NCBI GenBank assembly: GCA_013399855.1
Contig: VXAY01006700.1
Location: 4,926-68,925 of the forward strand
DNA length: 64,000 bases
Direction: 5' to 3'
DNA from: Oxyruncus cristatus
Taxonomy: Eukaryota; Chordata; Aves; Passeriformes; Cotingidae
In this document: piece after piece, positions 32,401 to 44,400 of the stretch
Position numbering within the stretch: position 1 is the stretch's first letter
Layout of the letters: each line of letters begins with the position of its first letter
Made by a program: the position numbers and the translations under genes
The notes under the pieces: model-generated
Seen by the model: only the letters and a program-made list of their open reading frames with translations
Told to the model about the DNA's origin: nothing
Databases searched by the model: none

Positions 32401-35400
32401 CCATGCCCTTGTCTGCAGCCTGTAGCTCCTGGAGCTGCTTCTCGAGCACCAGGCAGCGGTTCAGGACCTCGTTGTAGTGCTGGTGGCTCTCACAGATGCT
32501 CCGGCTGCTCCCGCGCAGCTGGAGGGAGACGGCGTTTTTCTCCTCAAAGACCTGAGACAGCTGAGAACAGAACACAAATGCCAAGCAAAGAACTGAGTTT
32601 TGTGAAAGCAAAATTTTTCTCTGTGTAACTGAGGGTGAGAATTCTATTGAGAACATGGAGCTGCCATACTACTTGTCACTAAGGTCCAAAGACCAGTGAC
32701 AACACCCAAGAGTATGGGAAATGGCTTAGCTGCGGGTGGTTTAGATCTTGAGTTGGAGTTGTGAAGTTGTAAAAAAATGAAAACACTTGGAATGAGAAAG
32801 CAGAAAAGGAGAAAAAGTTGCTGCAAATGACAGGTGTTGTTTTGAGATGTGCCAGCATGTGAAAGGACACTGACCACCTATTAGAAGATGAGCTGAAACA
32901 CGTGAACAGAGGCACACAGCCAATAAAGAATAACTTAGATGCGCGTGGACAGAAGAAAAGACTATAAAAGATAGATGGTTGTTGTTAATAAAGGTTCGTG
33001 CCTGCCAACTTCCTGAGTGAGTGTCTTTTTCTCCGCCACACAAGAGTAGCTTGTGGCCAAGGTTTCCAGAACAGGAGCCCCAAAACATCATGTGATGTAC
33101 AGAACGCTACATGTCCAGAGCAACATGAAGTGCTGAGATTCACCTAAACCTTTCAGAAATATCATCAACAAATTATGATTTTATATCCTCACTTTCTCCT
33201 TGAATGCAACTCTCTTTCTGAGGATTGATAAATTCTGGGTCTCTCATTTCAGTGTGGGAATCGACTGACTGTGATTCTGCACTGAGACACAGGAACTGTT
33301 TCAAGCTGTGAGGCAGTGAAGATCTTGCCTTCCCAAACAGGGACTTCCTTCAGCAGCCCAGAAAGCAGGAGATACAAAATGCTTCCAAACAATAGACAAG
33401 GAACTGGAAACAACTCTCTTCACATGGTCTTCCTCTCCGGTCGGTTTGTCTGGTCTTCCTCTGCCCCCACCCAGCTGCCTTCCCCCACTGTCCCCTCTCT
33501 CTGTCCTCTCTCCCCCACCTCCCCTTCTTCTCTCCTTTCTTTCTTTCCTCCCCTGTCCTCTTCCCTCCTTCTTTCTCCCTCTGGTCACTTAGGAGAAAGG
33601 GCACCAAAATTCAGTGGCAGAAAAGCTGTTGATTCAGACCTTGCCATTTACCCTGCTGCATGGGATCTACATGGGGCCTGGAATATTCCTCTGGTCCACC
33701 CGGGACAGCTGTCCCAGCCATGGCCTCTCTCTCCCATGCTCTCACCCTCCTCAGTTACTCTCTGAGGGAGAGCAGTGTGGGAGAGGGAGGATGGGCCCCA
33801 GTGCTGTGCAAGCCCCATTCAGCAACAGCAAATGCCTCAGTGTGGTTCCAACATTGCTTTGTAGAGAGACATATTTCTGATTTTGCGTTAACTTCATTGA
33901 ATGCCAACAAGGACAGATTCATTCCTGCTCCCTTAACCCTATTCCAGCCTTCCCACATTCCCCATCCTAGATTGCACACACGTATAGGATATGATCAGTA
34001 CCTTGCTGTTTAACTGCTGAATTCTGAGCTCTTTTTGGTGCAGTTCTTTCAGGCTGTCACTTAGCTGAGCCTGGAGATATTTCACCTCTGTTTCTAGGCT
34101 TGAAAAGTCCCCTTTCAGGACTTCTGGAGAAATCTGCCAAGGAAAGAACAATGAAAAAGATGTGTGGCATGTGTGACAACTCCCTCTTGTGTCCTCTCTG
34201 TTCAGTATTCTGAGGTCAAACCCAATATTATTTCCAGACCTGGAACTTGATCTGCTCGGGCAAAAGAGCAAATGGGGAATAAACAGAAACATCCTAAGAG
34301 CCATCTGAAAATCCAGTTAGGAAAGATCACTGAGCTTGCACATGTGATGGGTCCTTCTCAAAAGTTGTCTTAAAGCTGTTTACAATAGAGGAAGGAAAAA
34401 AAAGGGCACGTGAATGAGAAAAGAAAAACTAAAAACCAAAGTAATGTTCACACTGTTCTCATTCAACGATGACCAGAAGGCCAGCACTGAAGAATCCTCC
34501 TGGAAAGCATCACACGAGCATTGTTCTAGCTTTTTCTTGGCATATATTCATGGGTGTGCCAAAGGGATAAGGGGAAATTTCCTCCCCCCCCCCTCTACTG
34601 ACACAAACCACTGGAACATTACAGACATGGGCGGGAGAGTTCTGTCCCGGCTCTAACACAATGCACTGTGCACGCAGCCCTCCCTAGACAGGCAAAATAT
34701 CAAACATATTTCACTCCACTTCTAGGACTGTATACAGAGAGAAGAGAAAAGGTGCAGTGTTCAAGCCTCAGCCTCTCTGGGCTTGAGCTAGGATTGCAGG
34801 TCCTTGCTACAGTAAAAACAGTAAGAAAAATTCAATAGGAAACTTGAAAATTGTAACATGACATTAAAATGAGAGCTAAACCAGAAGATCTTAAATTCAA
34901 AAACAGTGCAAGAAGCAATTCTGAAAAAAACAGAAAGACACCCCTGAGAGGTTCCTACTGCTCCGAAGGTGCCTGGGAAGCCCTGTCTCTTTTACCCACT
35001 TCCTTGAAACATTGTGAACAATGAACTTCGGGAAGAGCATATAAGGGTATGCCATAATTTCTAAGACTTCCAATGATTCAAGTTAGATTGTTGGTACTGT
35101 CTTCAGAGGCCCCACAACTACATCCAATAGTGAGTCTGTAGCAGCTGGATATAGGCAACACACTCCTCTAGCTGAATTTCAAGCCTCACATTTCCAGGCA
35201 GCAAAGAATCTGTGTCTTTCCACCCACCTTGGTTTGCTGTTGCTCCTCTACAGCTTGAGACTTGCTGTAGGGCAGCCTCATTTCCCGTGTGATCCTCTGC
35301 AAGTGGCTCAGCTGCTTGTCCTTCTCTGCTATGGCCATCAGGTACTGCTCCTTCATGCTGCTGCTCTGCTTCTCCCAGGTGGTCTTCTCCTGCCTGTCCA

Positions 35401-38400
35401 GCACAACACAAGGGTAATTACCAGGAGGTGACCAGCACCACTTACAATGCCCAGGTACTCAGCTGACAATGAGCTGAGGATGATTCTATCATCATCCCAT
35501 ACTAGAAATGAAGTTTTATAACTAAGCCAAGCCAACCCACTTAAGTACAGGAACCTTAAAACCAGGAAGTTTTCTGTATTTGGCTCAACCCTGCAGAATG
35601 TTCCGTGCTCACACTTTTGGTGTTTTAATTGTTTTAATCACATTGTTTTAATCTTTCTATACAGAGTTTGGTCAGGCAAGTCATGGCAATGCCACTTGTT
35701 GCCAGCACATTGTCCCTGTGTGGTCACATGTGCATCAGACCCACAGCATTGATCCCAACCACACCAACTGCATGTACAGTGTAAAAGCTACACAGGAAAT
35801 CAATCTCCCGCTCTTTTGTCAGGAGATAAACAAAATCTGTAGGATGCTTCAAATTTTGTGAGACCTGAAGTGTTTGAGGTTCAGACTGGGGGCAGGGGGA
35901 AGGGAAAGGAGAACTGCAAATTTTTATATCACTCTGGATAAAGATAAGCCATATATCTTTCCACAAAAAAAATCCTACCCCTTTCATTCCAGCCTCAGGC
36001 ATCCTTAGATGTGTCTCTGAGGTAGCTGAAAGGATTTTCCCCTATTTTTGGAACAGAGTATATGTCTGACTAGTTTTACTCCAGTTGGAGAAGACAATTT
36101 TACTAGACTTGAGTTACAGATTTTTTTAAATAAAAGGAAGACTGAGCAAGTGAAACAAAGGATTGGACAGTCATACAAAATGAGTATTTTCTAAACTATG
36201 GTATCAGTGGGATAATAAAGAGTGTTCAGCAGCAGCTTGGAATGGAGATCTGTGATTATATACATGAGTTCCAATAGAAGGAACAGCCTAAGTTTCCTCT
36301 CCATCAGATCACACTGACCAGCACTGGATAAAGGAAATAAAAACTAAAAAGTCATTGATCTGTTTCACACAGGCATTGCTCTCCAAGCTGCTGGGCCGTA
36401 ATCCAGAGGCAGAAGCTGGGTGAGGAAAACGTGTGCTCAGTCCTGGCCAGGGCACAGCGACCCAGTGGCACAGCCCAGGCTGAGGCTCTCAGCATTCCCT
36501 TTGCTCCTTGAGTGAAGCAAACATCCGGGGCAGGGAGCAGACAAACCCACCTGAGCTGCTGGAGCTCCTGCTGGCAGACAACTCCTTCTTGCTTCAGCTG
36601 CTCCTGCAGTCGGAGCTGTTTGTCTGCCTCTTGCTGCCACTCCTGCAGTTGTGTCTTTAGGCGAGAATTCTCAGCAGCTTCAACTCCAACCAGAATGTAC
36701 TGCTGCTGCAGATTCTTCAGCTCTCTAACCTGGAATTAAAGGGAGACATCAGTGTGTGACAGCTGAGCTAGCAGCTGGGTTTATTCCTTAGAAGTGTTTA
36801 AGAGCATTTCTCACTGTGGCATTTGAAGGAAAAAAAAAGTCACATTCAGATAAGAGAGAAACTAGAAACTGAATCAGCAAGTACAGCAGTGTACTAAAAA
36901 CAGCTCAGAAAAAAACCCCAAGAGAATTCTACTGTTAATGAGATTAGTGAGTTTTGAGCCCTCCCATGGAGATCTGACATGCATTAACAAAGACTCCAGG
37001 CTACAATGTTAATTCTCTTATTTAGAGGAAAACAAAGTGAGACAGATGGAACTGGTTAAGCATAACGCTCAAAGTTGGTATTTACTGTAAACCAGGGAAC
37101 CGACAAACTAAAATCCTTTTAGTCTCCAATTACAGTCAGGCTGGAATTGGAAATAAGTTGTCATTACACATCCATCACTGCAATTGGTTTTTGAAGATGA
37201 GAAGATGTGATTGACTCTGGAGACAAGGAAGTACTTAATTAGTGGCAGTGGGAAGTGATAGTCAAAGTCTGTTTTCTGACCAGCAAAGAGAACTCAAACT
37301 TGCTGGGCTGCACTGTGTCAGAGACTACACAGACACATCCAGTATGCAGGCAAAGATGTCTCAAGGAAGCTGCCATGTCTTGTACCTGCCTTGAAAATTA
37401 GCTGCCAAATGGAGGAGGAGATCCAAGTCTCTGCTCTAGTCTCTTTTAAAAATCCAAGGCAAATCAAACGCATAACCTGACGCAGGTGTGAACTTAGCAG
37501 GTTAAGAAGGACCTTATTTCCATGATTTCATATTTTCAACCAAGCTAACAAGAGAAACCACTCTGTGAAGTTCACAATGAAATCACAGCTTCTGTATGTC
37601 AGCAAAAATAACACAGATGGTCCATACCGAATCCATGGGATCTGATGGAGCATGCCAACAAACACTACGGTCATTGGGAGGCAACTCCATTACCCCTGAA
37701 AAGTCATAGTGACTGGAAGAGGTTCCTGAAGACTGGAAGAGAGCAAATGCCATCCCTACGTACTAGAAGGGCAAAAAGGAGGAACCGCGGAACTTCAGTC
37801 TGGTCAACTTCATCTGCATTGCCGTGAAGGTAAGGGAGCAACCGATTCTGGAAACCATCTCCAGATATATGAAAAAACAGGTTGTGGAATATCCACCAAT
37901 AGAGATATTCAAACTCCAACTGGACATTGTCCAGGGCAAAGAGCGGACTTTGTTTGTGCAGGGGGGTCAGACTAGAAGATCTACAGAAGACCCTTTCAAC
38001 CTCAACTATTCTGTGATTTCATGAAGACAATGATCTCTCTGTCACACCCCAATTACCAGATCTAAGTGTGCTGAATTCAAAGACCTGAAGATCCAAATCT
38101 CCCACGGTGCTTTAAGTAAGAGCAGGAAGAGAGAACTTACTACTCTGTCTCTGTCATTCTGCAAGGAGGACAGTGCCTTCTTCAGACTCTGCACTTCTGA
38201 GAGAGTGGTGGAAGTGCTCCCTTCTGTTTGTTGTTTCACTTCTTTAACCTTTCGTGTTTTGTCCAGTTCATTCAGCGGATGGTCTCGCTCATTCTGCAGA
38301 CTTGCCATAGCCTTGGAGAAAGATCTGACCTGGTTGGAAGAGCCTTCCAGTTCCGAAGACAAATGGAGAAGCTCATCATCTTTGGCTCTGAGCTGCTGAT

Positions 38401-41400
38401 TAAGTCTCTCAATCTGGGCCAAGAAACCTCTTTCATCAATAGCTTTCTGCAGTTCTGATCTCACTGTATCTCGGTCCCTGGCAGTGGAATGTTGCTCCTC
38501 TTGTAGCTGAGCCATCTGTTTCTGAAGATTCTGCAATAGACTCTTTTGTTTTTCTAAGTCTGCAGAGTATTTCTGCTTCAAAACATGAAGCTCTTCATTG
38601 GCCTGGTCCCGGCTATCCTGAAGAGAGCTCATGGACCTCCCAAAAGACTGAATTTGAGCTCTGAGATCTTTGTTTTCATCTGTTACTGCAAGCAATTTCT
38701 GTTCCATTTCCATTAAGTCCCGTGCCAACTCTGCTACTCTTTCCTCTGCTGTCTCTGTCTCATTCCTCATTATCCCTGCATCATGATGCAGGTGCTTCAA
38801 TTCCTTCCGAAGCCTGTCCTCAGCCTCTCCCACTCTCTTGGCTGCCTCCCTTTGAACACATCCTAGTTCCCCCTCAAGTTCAGTTATTCTTTTCTGGGAG
38901 AGGGAAAGCTTATGACTCAGTTCTTGTGCCTCTTCCTCTCGGGCCTTCAGTTCTGCCTGACACTCCACAATGGGACTCCCCTCATATAACGCTGCCATCT
39001 CACTCTGCAGCTGGGACAGAGAGGATCTAAGGGTTTCAATCTCTTGAGACATACTGACTTTATCCTCTCTCAAGCCTTCCATGCACTTCCTGAGACCATC
39101 CTGAGTACGCTCAGACTCTTTTAGCTGTGTTTCTATGGCTGCTTTCTCATTTTCCAGAGTCTGTATCTGCTGCAGTTGTGTTTTGAGAAGTTGCTTCTGT
39201 TGGGAGTCCTTTATTGAAATTACTTGGTTCAGGTCTTCTCTGTACCGCACCAGCTCTGCATTCAGCTTGGCATTCTCAGAGTTGAGGTCATCCATCCGGC
39301 TACGGAAACTTCTCATTTCTTCCTTGAGATTGTTGTTTTCAGCAGCAGCCTCTTGAATTAGCTCATCTTTTTCCAAGATTACAGCAAGATGACGTTCCTC
39401 AAGCTGCTTGTAGTCCCTCAGGATGCGGTCTCGGTCATCCTGCAGAGATGACATGCACTTGGTGAAGGAGTCCAGTTGCGCCTTCTGCTGCTTACTTTCT
39501 TCTCTGCTTATTTTCATCCTTTCAGTGAGATGATTGAGTTTGCCAAGAAATTTGTTCTTCTCATGTTCCAAGGCTTTTTTATCTTCTTCCTCCTTATTTA
39601 GCCTACACTCCAGCTCTTTAATCTCTTCAGAATGTTGCTGCTGTAATTCAGATAGAGCAGCCATCACTGCTTCTTCTTTGGCAGACAACAAACTCATGAT
39701 CTTTTGATCTTTCGCGCTAATTTCTTCGTGCAACTTATTTGTTAGCTCCTTGGAAGCCTGCAGATCAGCTTCAAGCTGTTCACAGCTGAATTTATAATTC
39801 TGGATACTGATCTCTTGTTGCTTGACCACACTCCCCAGCTCTTCCCTGGCCAGCTCACATTCGGTGAAGGAGTTCTGTAAGTCAGCCAGCTGGTCTCTCA
39901 GGCTGCTGATTTCTGACTCCAGTTCCTGTTGTTCATTCTGAGACTTGCTGTACAGTTCCTGAGACCCTTCAAGCTGAGTCAAAAGCTCTTTTTTTTCCTC
40001 CTGCAACATTTCACATGTCTTCTGATGATGCTGAATCTCCTTCCTGCAGTCAGACTCCAAGTCTTTCTTGCTGCATTCCAGCCTGAAAACACAAAAGATA
40101 AAGTTGGTCAAAAATTCATGACGTATCTCAGTGTCCAAATGCACAGCAGCACTGGCTTTATACTAATTTAGAAAAGCTACAAAAGTAGTTTTACTTCAAG
40201 AAAGCAAGCTGGAAATATCCCTCCCTGTGAAATTCAAGGCATCTTTTAAAGTTCTGACTGCACTACGGTCTGAAGGGGGTGGTGCCAAGGGAATATATTT
40301 TTTTAAAGTTGTTCATGTCAATATTGAAAAAAATGGAGGGGCTTAAACATTGAATATTATCACCTCCTTTTCATTACAATCCTTATCCATTGTAGGTAAC
40401 AATAAAAAACAACCTCCCCCAATGAAATTGCTGTTTTCATACCTTTGATGTCCATTTCATATTCCAGCATGCAAAGATACAGCATATAAACTTCACAGAA
40501 CAATTTTATTCATGTAAGAACGGTTTGGTTTTGAATTTTGGAAATTCACAGATGTACATTTTGGTATGTTTCCATAGTTCCATCTATCTCTCAAAATTTA
40601 TTTTGGGATTAAATTGGAATTAGGTATCTCAACCTCTTGCTCTCAGCTCTCTAGTATCTCAGCTCTCTTGACCTCTCAATGCAACAACTCCATGCAAAAG
40701 AAACTCAAATTTCAGATTATTAAAGACTCTATCTAGTACTCAGATGGTGAGTGCTCATCTTGGAGAATAGAGTTAACACTCTAATGATGAGAAGAGGGAA
40801 CATTTCAGTGTGCTTATCTCCTTGTGCAAACAAATACATAGTAACCTTTTCCTGATTTCCAGCCTAAACCTGCCCTGACACAGCTTCTTTACCTGGATAT
40901 ATGAGTCTGGAGCTCTTCCACACATATGGTCATCTGCTTCATCTGGTCCTTTAGCACAACACAAGTTTCCTCTTTTGAACGTATTTCTTCCTCCTTCTTC
41001 TGAATAGTTTCAGTGAATTTCTTTTCCCATGTTTTTGATTCATCTATCACTCTATCCCTGTCATCCTGAAGGGAAGACATGCTCCTGGTGAAGGCTGCAA
41101 GCTGGGCTAACGCTTTGTTTAGACTGCCTTCCAGTTGCTTGGCTTCCTGATCCTTTGTCTTCAAGGAGTCTTGCAGATCACCAAGAGCTGATTCTGCATG
41201 GTCTTTCTCCCTCTGCAAAGTTGCCAGCTTTTCTTCCATGTTTTTGACTTTCTTTGAGTGCTTGTCTTTTTCCTGTTCCAGCCTTCTCTCAAAGTCCTCA
41301 TCCTTTTTCTTCATTTGAATTCTAATATTCTCTTTGTTTGCCTGCAACTCTTCTTTCACTTTGACATTCTCTGCCAGAACCCTTGCTGCCTCGCTCTGTG

Positions 41401-44400
41401 TGTCATCCAGCACTACTCTGCAGAGGGCAAGCTCTGCCTGGGCTTTCTTTGTGTCTTCAACTGCTTTCGCTGAAGTCTCTTTGGCTACTTCTACTTCTTT
41501 CTGAGTCTCACTCTGCAGGAATTCCAGAGCTTTAACAGTTCTTTCTAAACTACTGTTCTTTTCCTGGCTTTTAATACAGTCCTTCTGCAGCTGCTTAATC
41601 TCCTGCTGTTTCTGTTTCAGCAGTTCTTGAAGCTCCTTTATGTGTGTGCTGCTCTCTCCCCTCCAACTGCATTTCAGCTTTTCTACAGATTCCTTTTGCT
41701 TTTCTGAACTTGCTTTGCTTTTCTCCTTTGCCATCTGACTTTTCTCCTCCTCCAGTTCGTGCACCATTCTCTGCAAACTCTCAAGCTCATGTTTCAGTTG
41801 ATCATTTTTGATCTGGAAGTCTGTAGCATCTTGCTGATAGTTTCCAATACTTCCATTAAGTTCTGCCAGCTGATTCATGAGCCTTTCTTCCAAGTCATCC
41901 TTCTCAGCCTCCAGCGCATCCTTCAGCTCGGTCATCCTGACAAGGTCATCTGTGGCTTTTTGGACCGTTTGCTCCATCTTTGCTACTGTAGCCTGCAGAG
42001 CATTCACTTCATGGACTTTCTCTTCCACCTGGCGCTCTAAAGCCCTTTTCTCACCTGCTAAAGTCTCCACACACACATGGATGTCACCCAGCTGTTGCTC
42101 TGAAGCCCTTCCATTCTCCTCCAGCTCTGTGAGCTCAGCGATCTGCTGTCTGTAGGTGCCAGGATCCTCACAAGGGCTGCCACCTTCAAATGCCTCCTGT
42201 TCCAGCTCTGCAGGAGGAGACTCTGCTTTAAAAGTTATTTCCACGTGATTTTCAGACCTTTCCGTTGTTGGTGGTGTGGCAAATGCCTCATTTGTTTCTT
42301 CGCCTGTTGTCTTCTGAGCAACACACCTGTCTACAAGTTCTCTGCTTTCCTTCAGTTTAGATTCTGTTAACTGCAAAAGACACTTTAAGTCTGTGATCTC
42401 TTGATTAAGAGACTCCTTTTCAGCCATTACTGTCTCAAGTTGAGTAGAAAGAGATTGGTACTCCCTCCTACAGCACTCCAGATCTTCTTTCAGGCTCGTG
42501 TTTGTAAAGATCTCTCCGGTCGTGCGTAGCTCCCCACCTGTAAAATGCACCTCTGCTCTTAGCTTCTCATTCTCCTCCTCCAGCTCCAGGATCTTTTGTT
42601 GCTTTGATTTTGCAAATTTCCTCATCTTCTCCTTCATTGCATCCATTTCCTGTCCAGCTTCCTGTAGCTGCTTATCTGTTTCCTCCTTTTTTGCTTCAGC
42701 ACTTTTCAGCTTAATGAAAATGTCCTGCTTTTCCTGCCTAACAGTTTCCAACACACGCTGAATTCGCTCAGCCTCGTTACTCACATTCTCATAGGACTGC
42801 AGCAGAGTTTCATACTCTCCCTGAAGCTCCTTGTATTTCTCCTGCCACACAGAACTCTCAGTGGCTTGAGAGCATTTCAGCGATTCCATCTCCTTCTCCA
42901 GCTTCTCCTTCTCTAGGACAACTCTATCCAGAGTAAGTGTTAGGTTTTTACAGCATCCATCAAGATTCTGATTTTCTATAAGTACTTTATCAACTTCTGC
43001 AATAAGTTTTTCTCTCTCTCCAGTGAGGCACACTAACTTTTCTGTTAAAGTATCTGTTTCTTTAACATGGCCACATATTTGGCTTTCCATATTTATCAGC
43101 CTGACAGAAAGACTGTCAATAGTAGTTTTAGCATTAGCCAGCTCCTCTTTTAGAGATTTGGTCTCCTTTAGTGCCTCTTTTCTAGAGATAAGTGCAGCTT
43201 GCAGCTTTCTCTGCATTTGATTCTTCTGTTTAGCTGCTTCTTCATTGTCCTCTTGCTTCTCCTGAATTTCCAGCAACTCTGTTTTCAGTCGCTTGCTTTG
43301 TTCCTCACGCACCTGAGCCTGAGCTTCCAACTGACTACACAGGCTTTTGACTGAATCCTCTTTTTCCAGCAGCTGTGCCTGCACATCACTGAGAGCTTTG
43401 CTTTTCTCCTTTAACTGCAAGTTAAGAAATTCCATTTCTTCATCCTTTTGGTGCACAAGGGCTTTCAAGTCTTCCAGATTGGCCTCTCTGGAAATTTTTG
43501 CTTCACTCTCCTCCAATTCCACCTGAAGACTTGCTGCCTTAGCCTCAGCTTGGTCAGAGGTTCTCTTCAGCCCTTCTATCTCCAGAAACAATTGTGCTAT
43601 GTGCTGTTGCAAATCAAAGACTAATTCTGATTTGTAAGCAAGTTCACTTTGCATATGGCTGACATTACATTCCAATTCCTCTTTCTCCATCTGCAATTTT
43701 TCAAGGTGTTTTTTAAACTCTTCCTCAGAAACATCTGCAACTTGTACAGGCTTGCTATTTGTTGTATTTTCTGCTTCCATCCATGAAGAATTCAACCCAC
43801 CTTGATTCCCAAGAACACCCTCTGCTGATCCTTTCTGTTCTTGGAGTTGTCTGAGCTGAGTTTGGATGCTCTCCTTCTCTTTGCTTTGTTGATCAAATTG
43901 TTCTTGTAGGATGTTGTAATCATTTTTCTGCTGTTTCAGCTGTTCTCTGTGATGCCTGTCTTTTTCTTGAGCCTTTTTTATAGTGTCTTTGCGAGATGCC
44001 AGGGCTTCTTGAAGTTTTTCTTGAAGTTGTTCTTTTTCTTGTTCAAGAACTGAAATCCTTTCTTTCAGGGCAGACTTGTGGTTTTCTTCCAGATTTGTAG
44101 CTGCTGAGCTCTGTTTTTCATTTTCTTCATAATATTCCGGGCTTTCGTTGGTTTCAGTTACTTTGTCAGCAATTGTCTGATGCTCCATGATTTCATCTTT
44201 AATTGAAACAATGATTGCCTTACCTTGCAAGCTTTGCCTCATTTCCTCAATCACTGACTGAAGTTGTGCTTCAGTAGTTTCTTTATCCCGCAGGTCCTTC
44301 CGGATGCTCTGCAACTCTGATTCCTTTTCAGAAAGCAATTGAATTAGATACTCCTCACTGGGCTGGTTTTCAAGACTCACTTCTCTGCTGATCATGCTTC

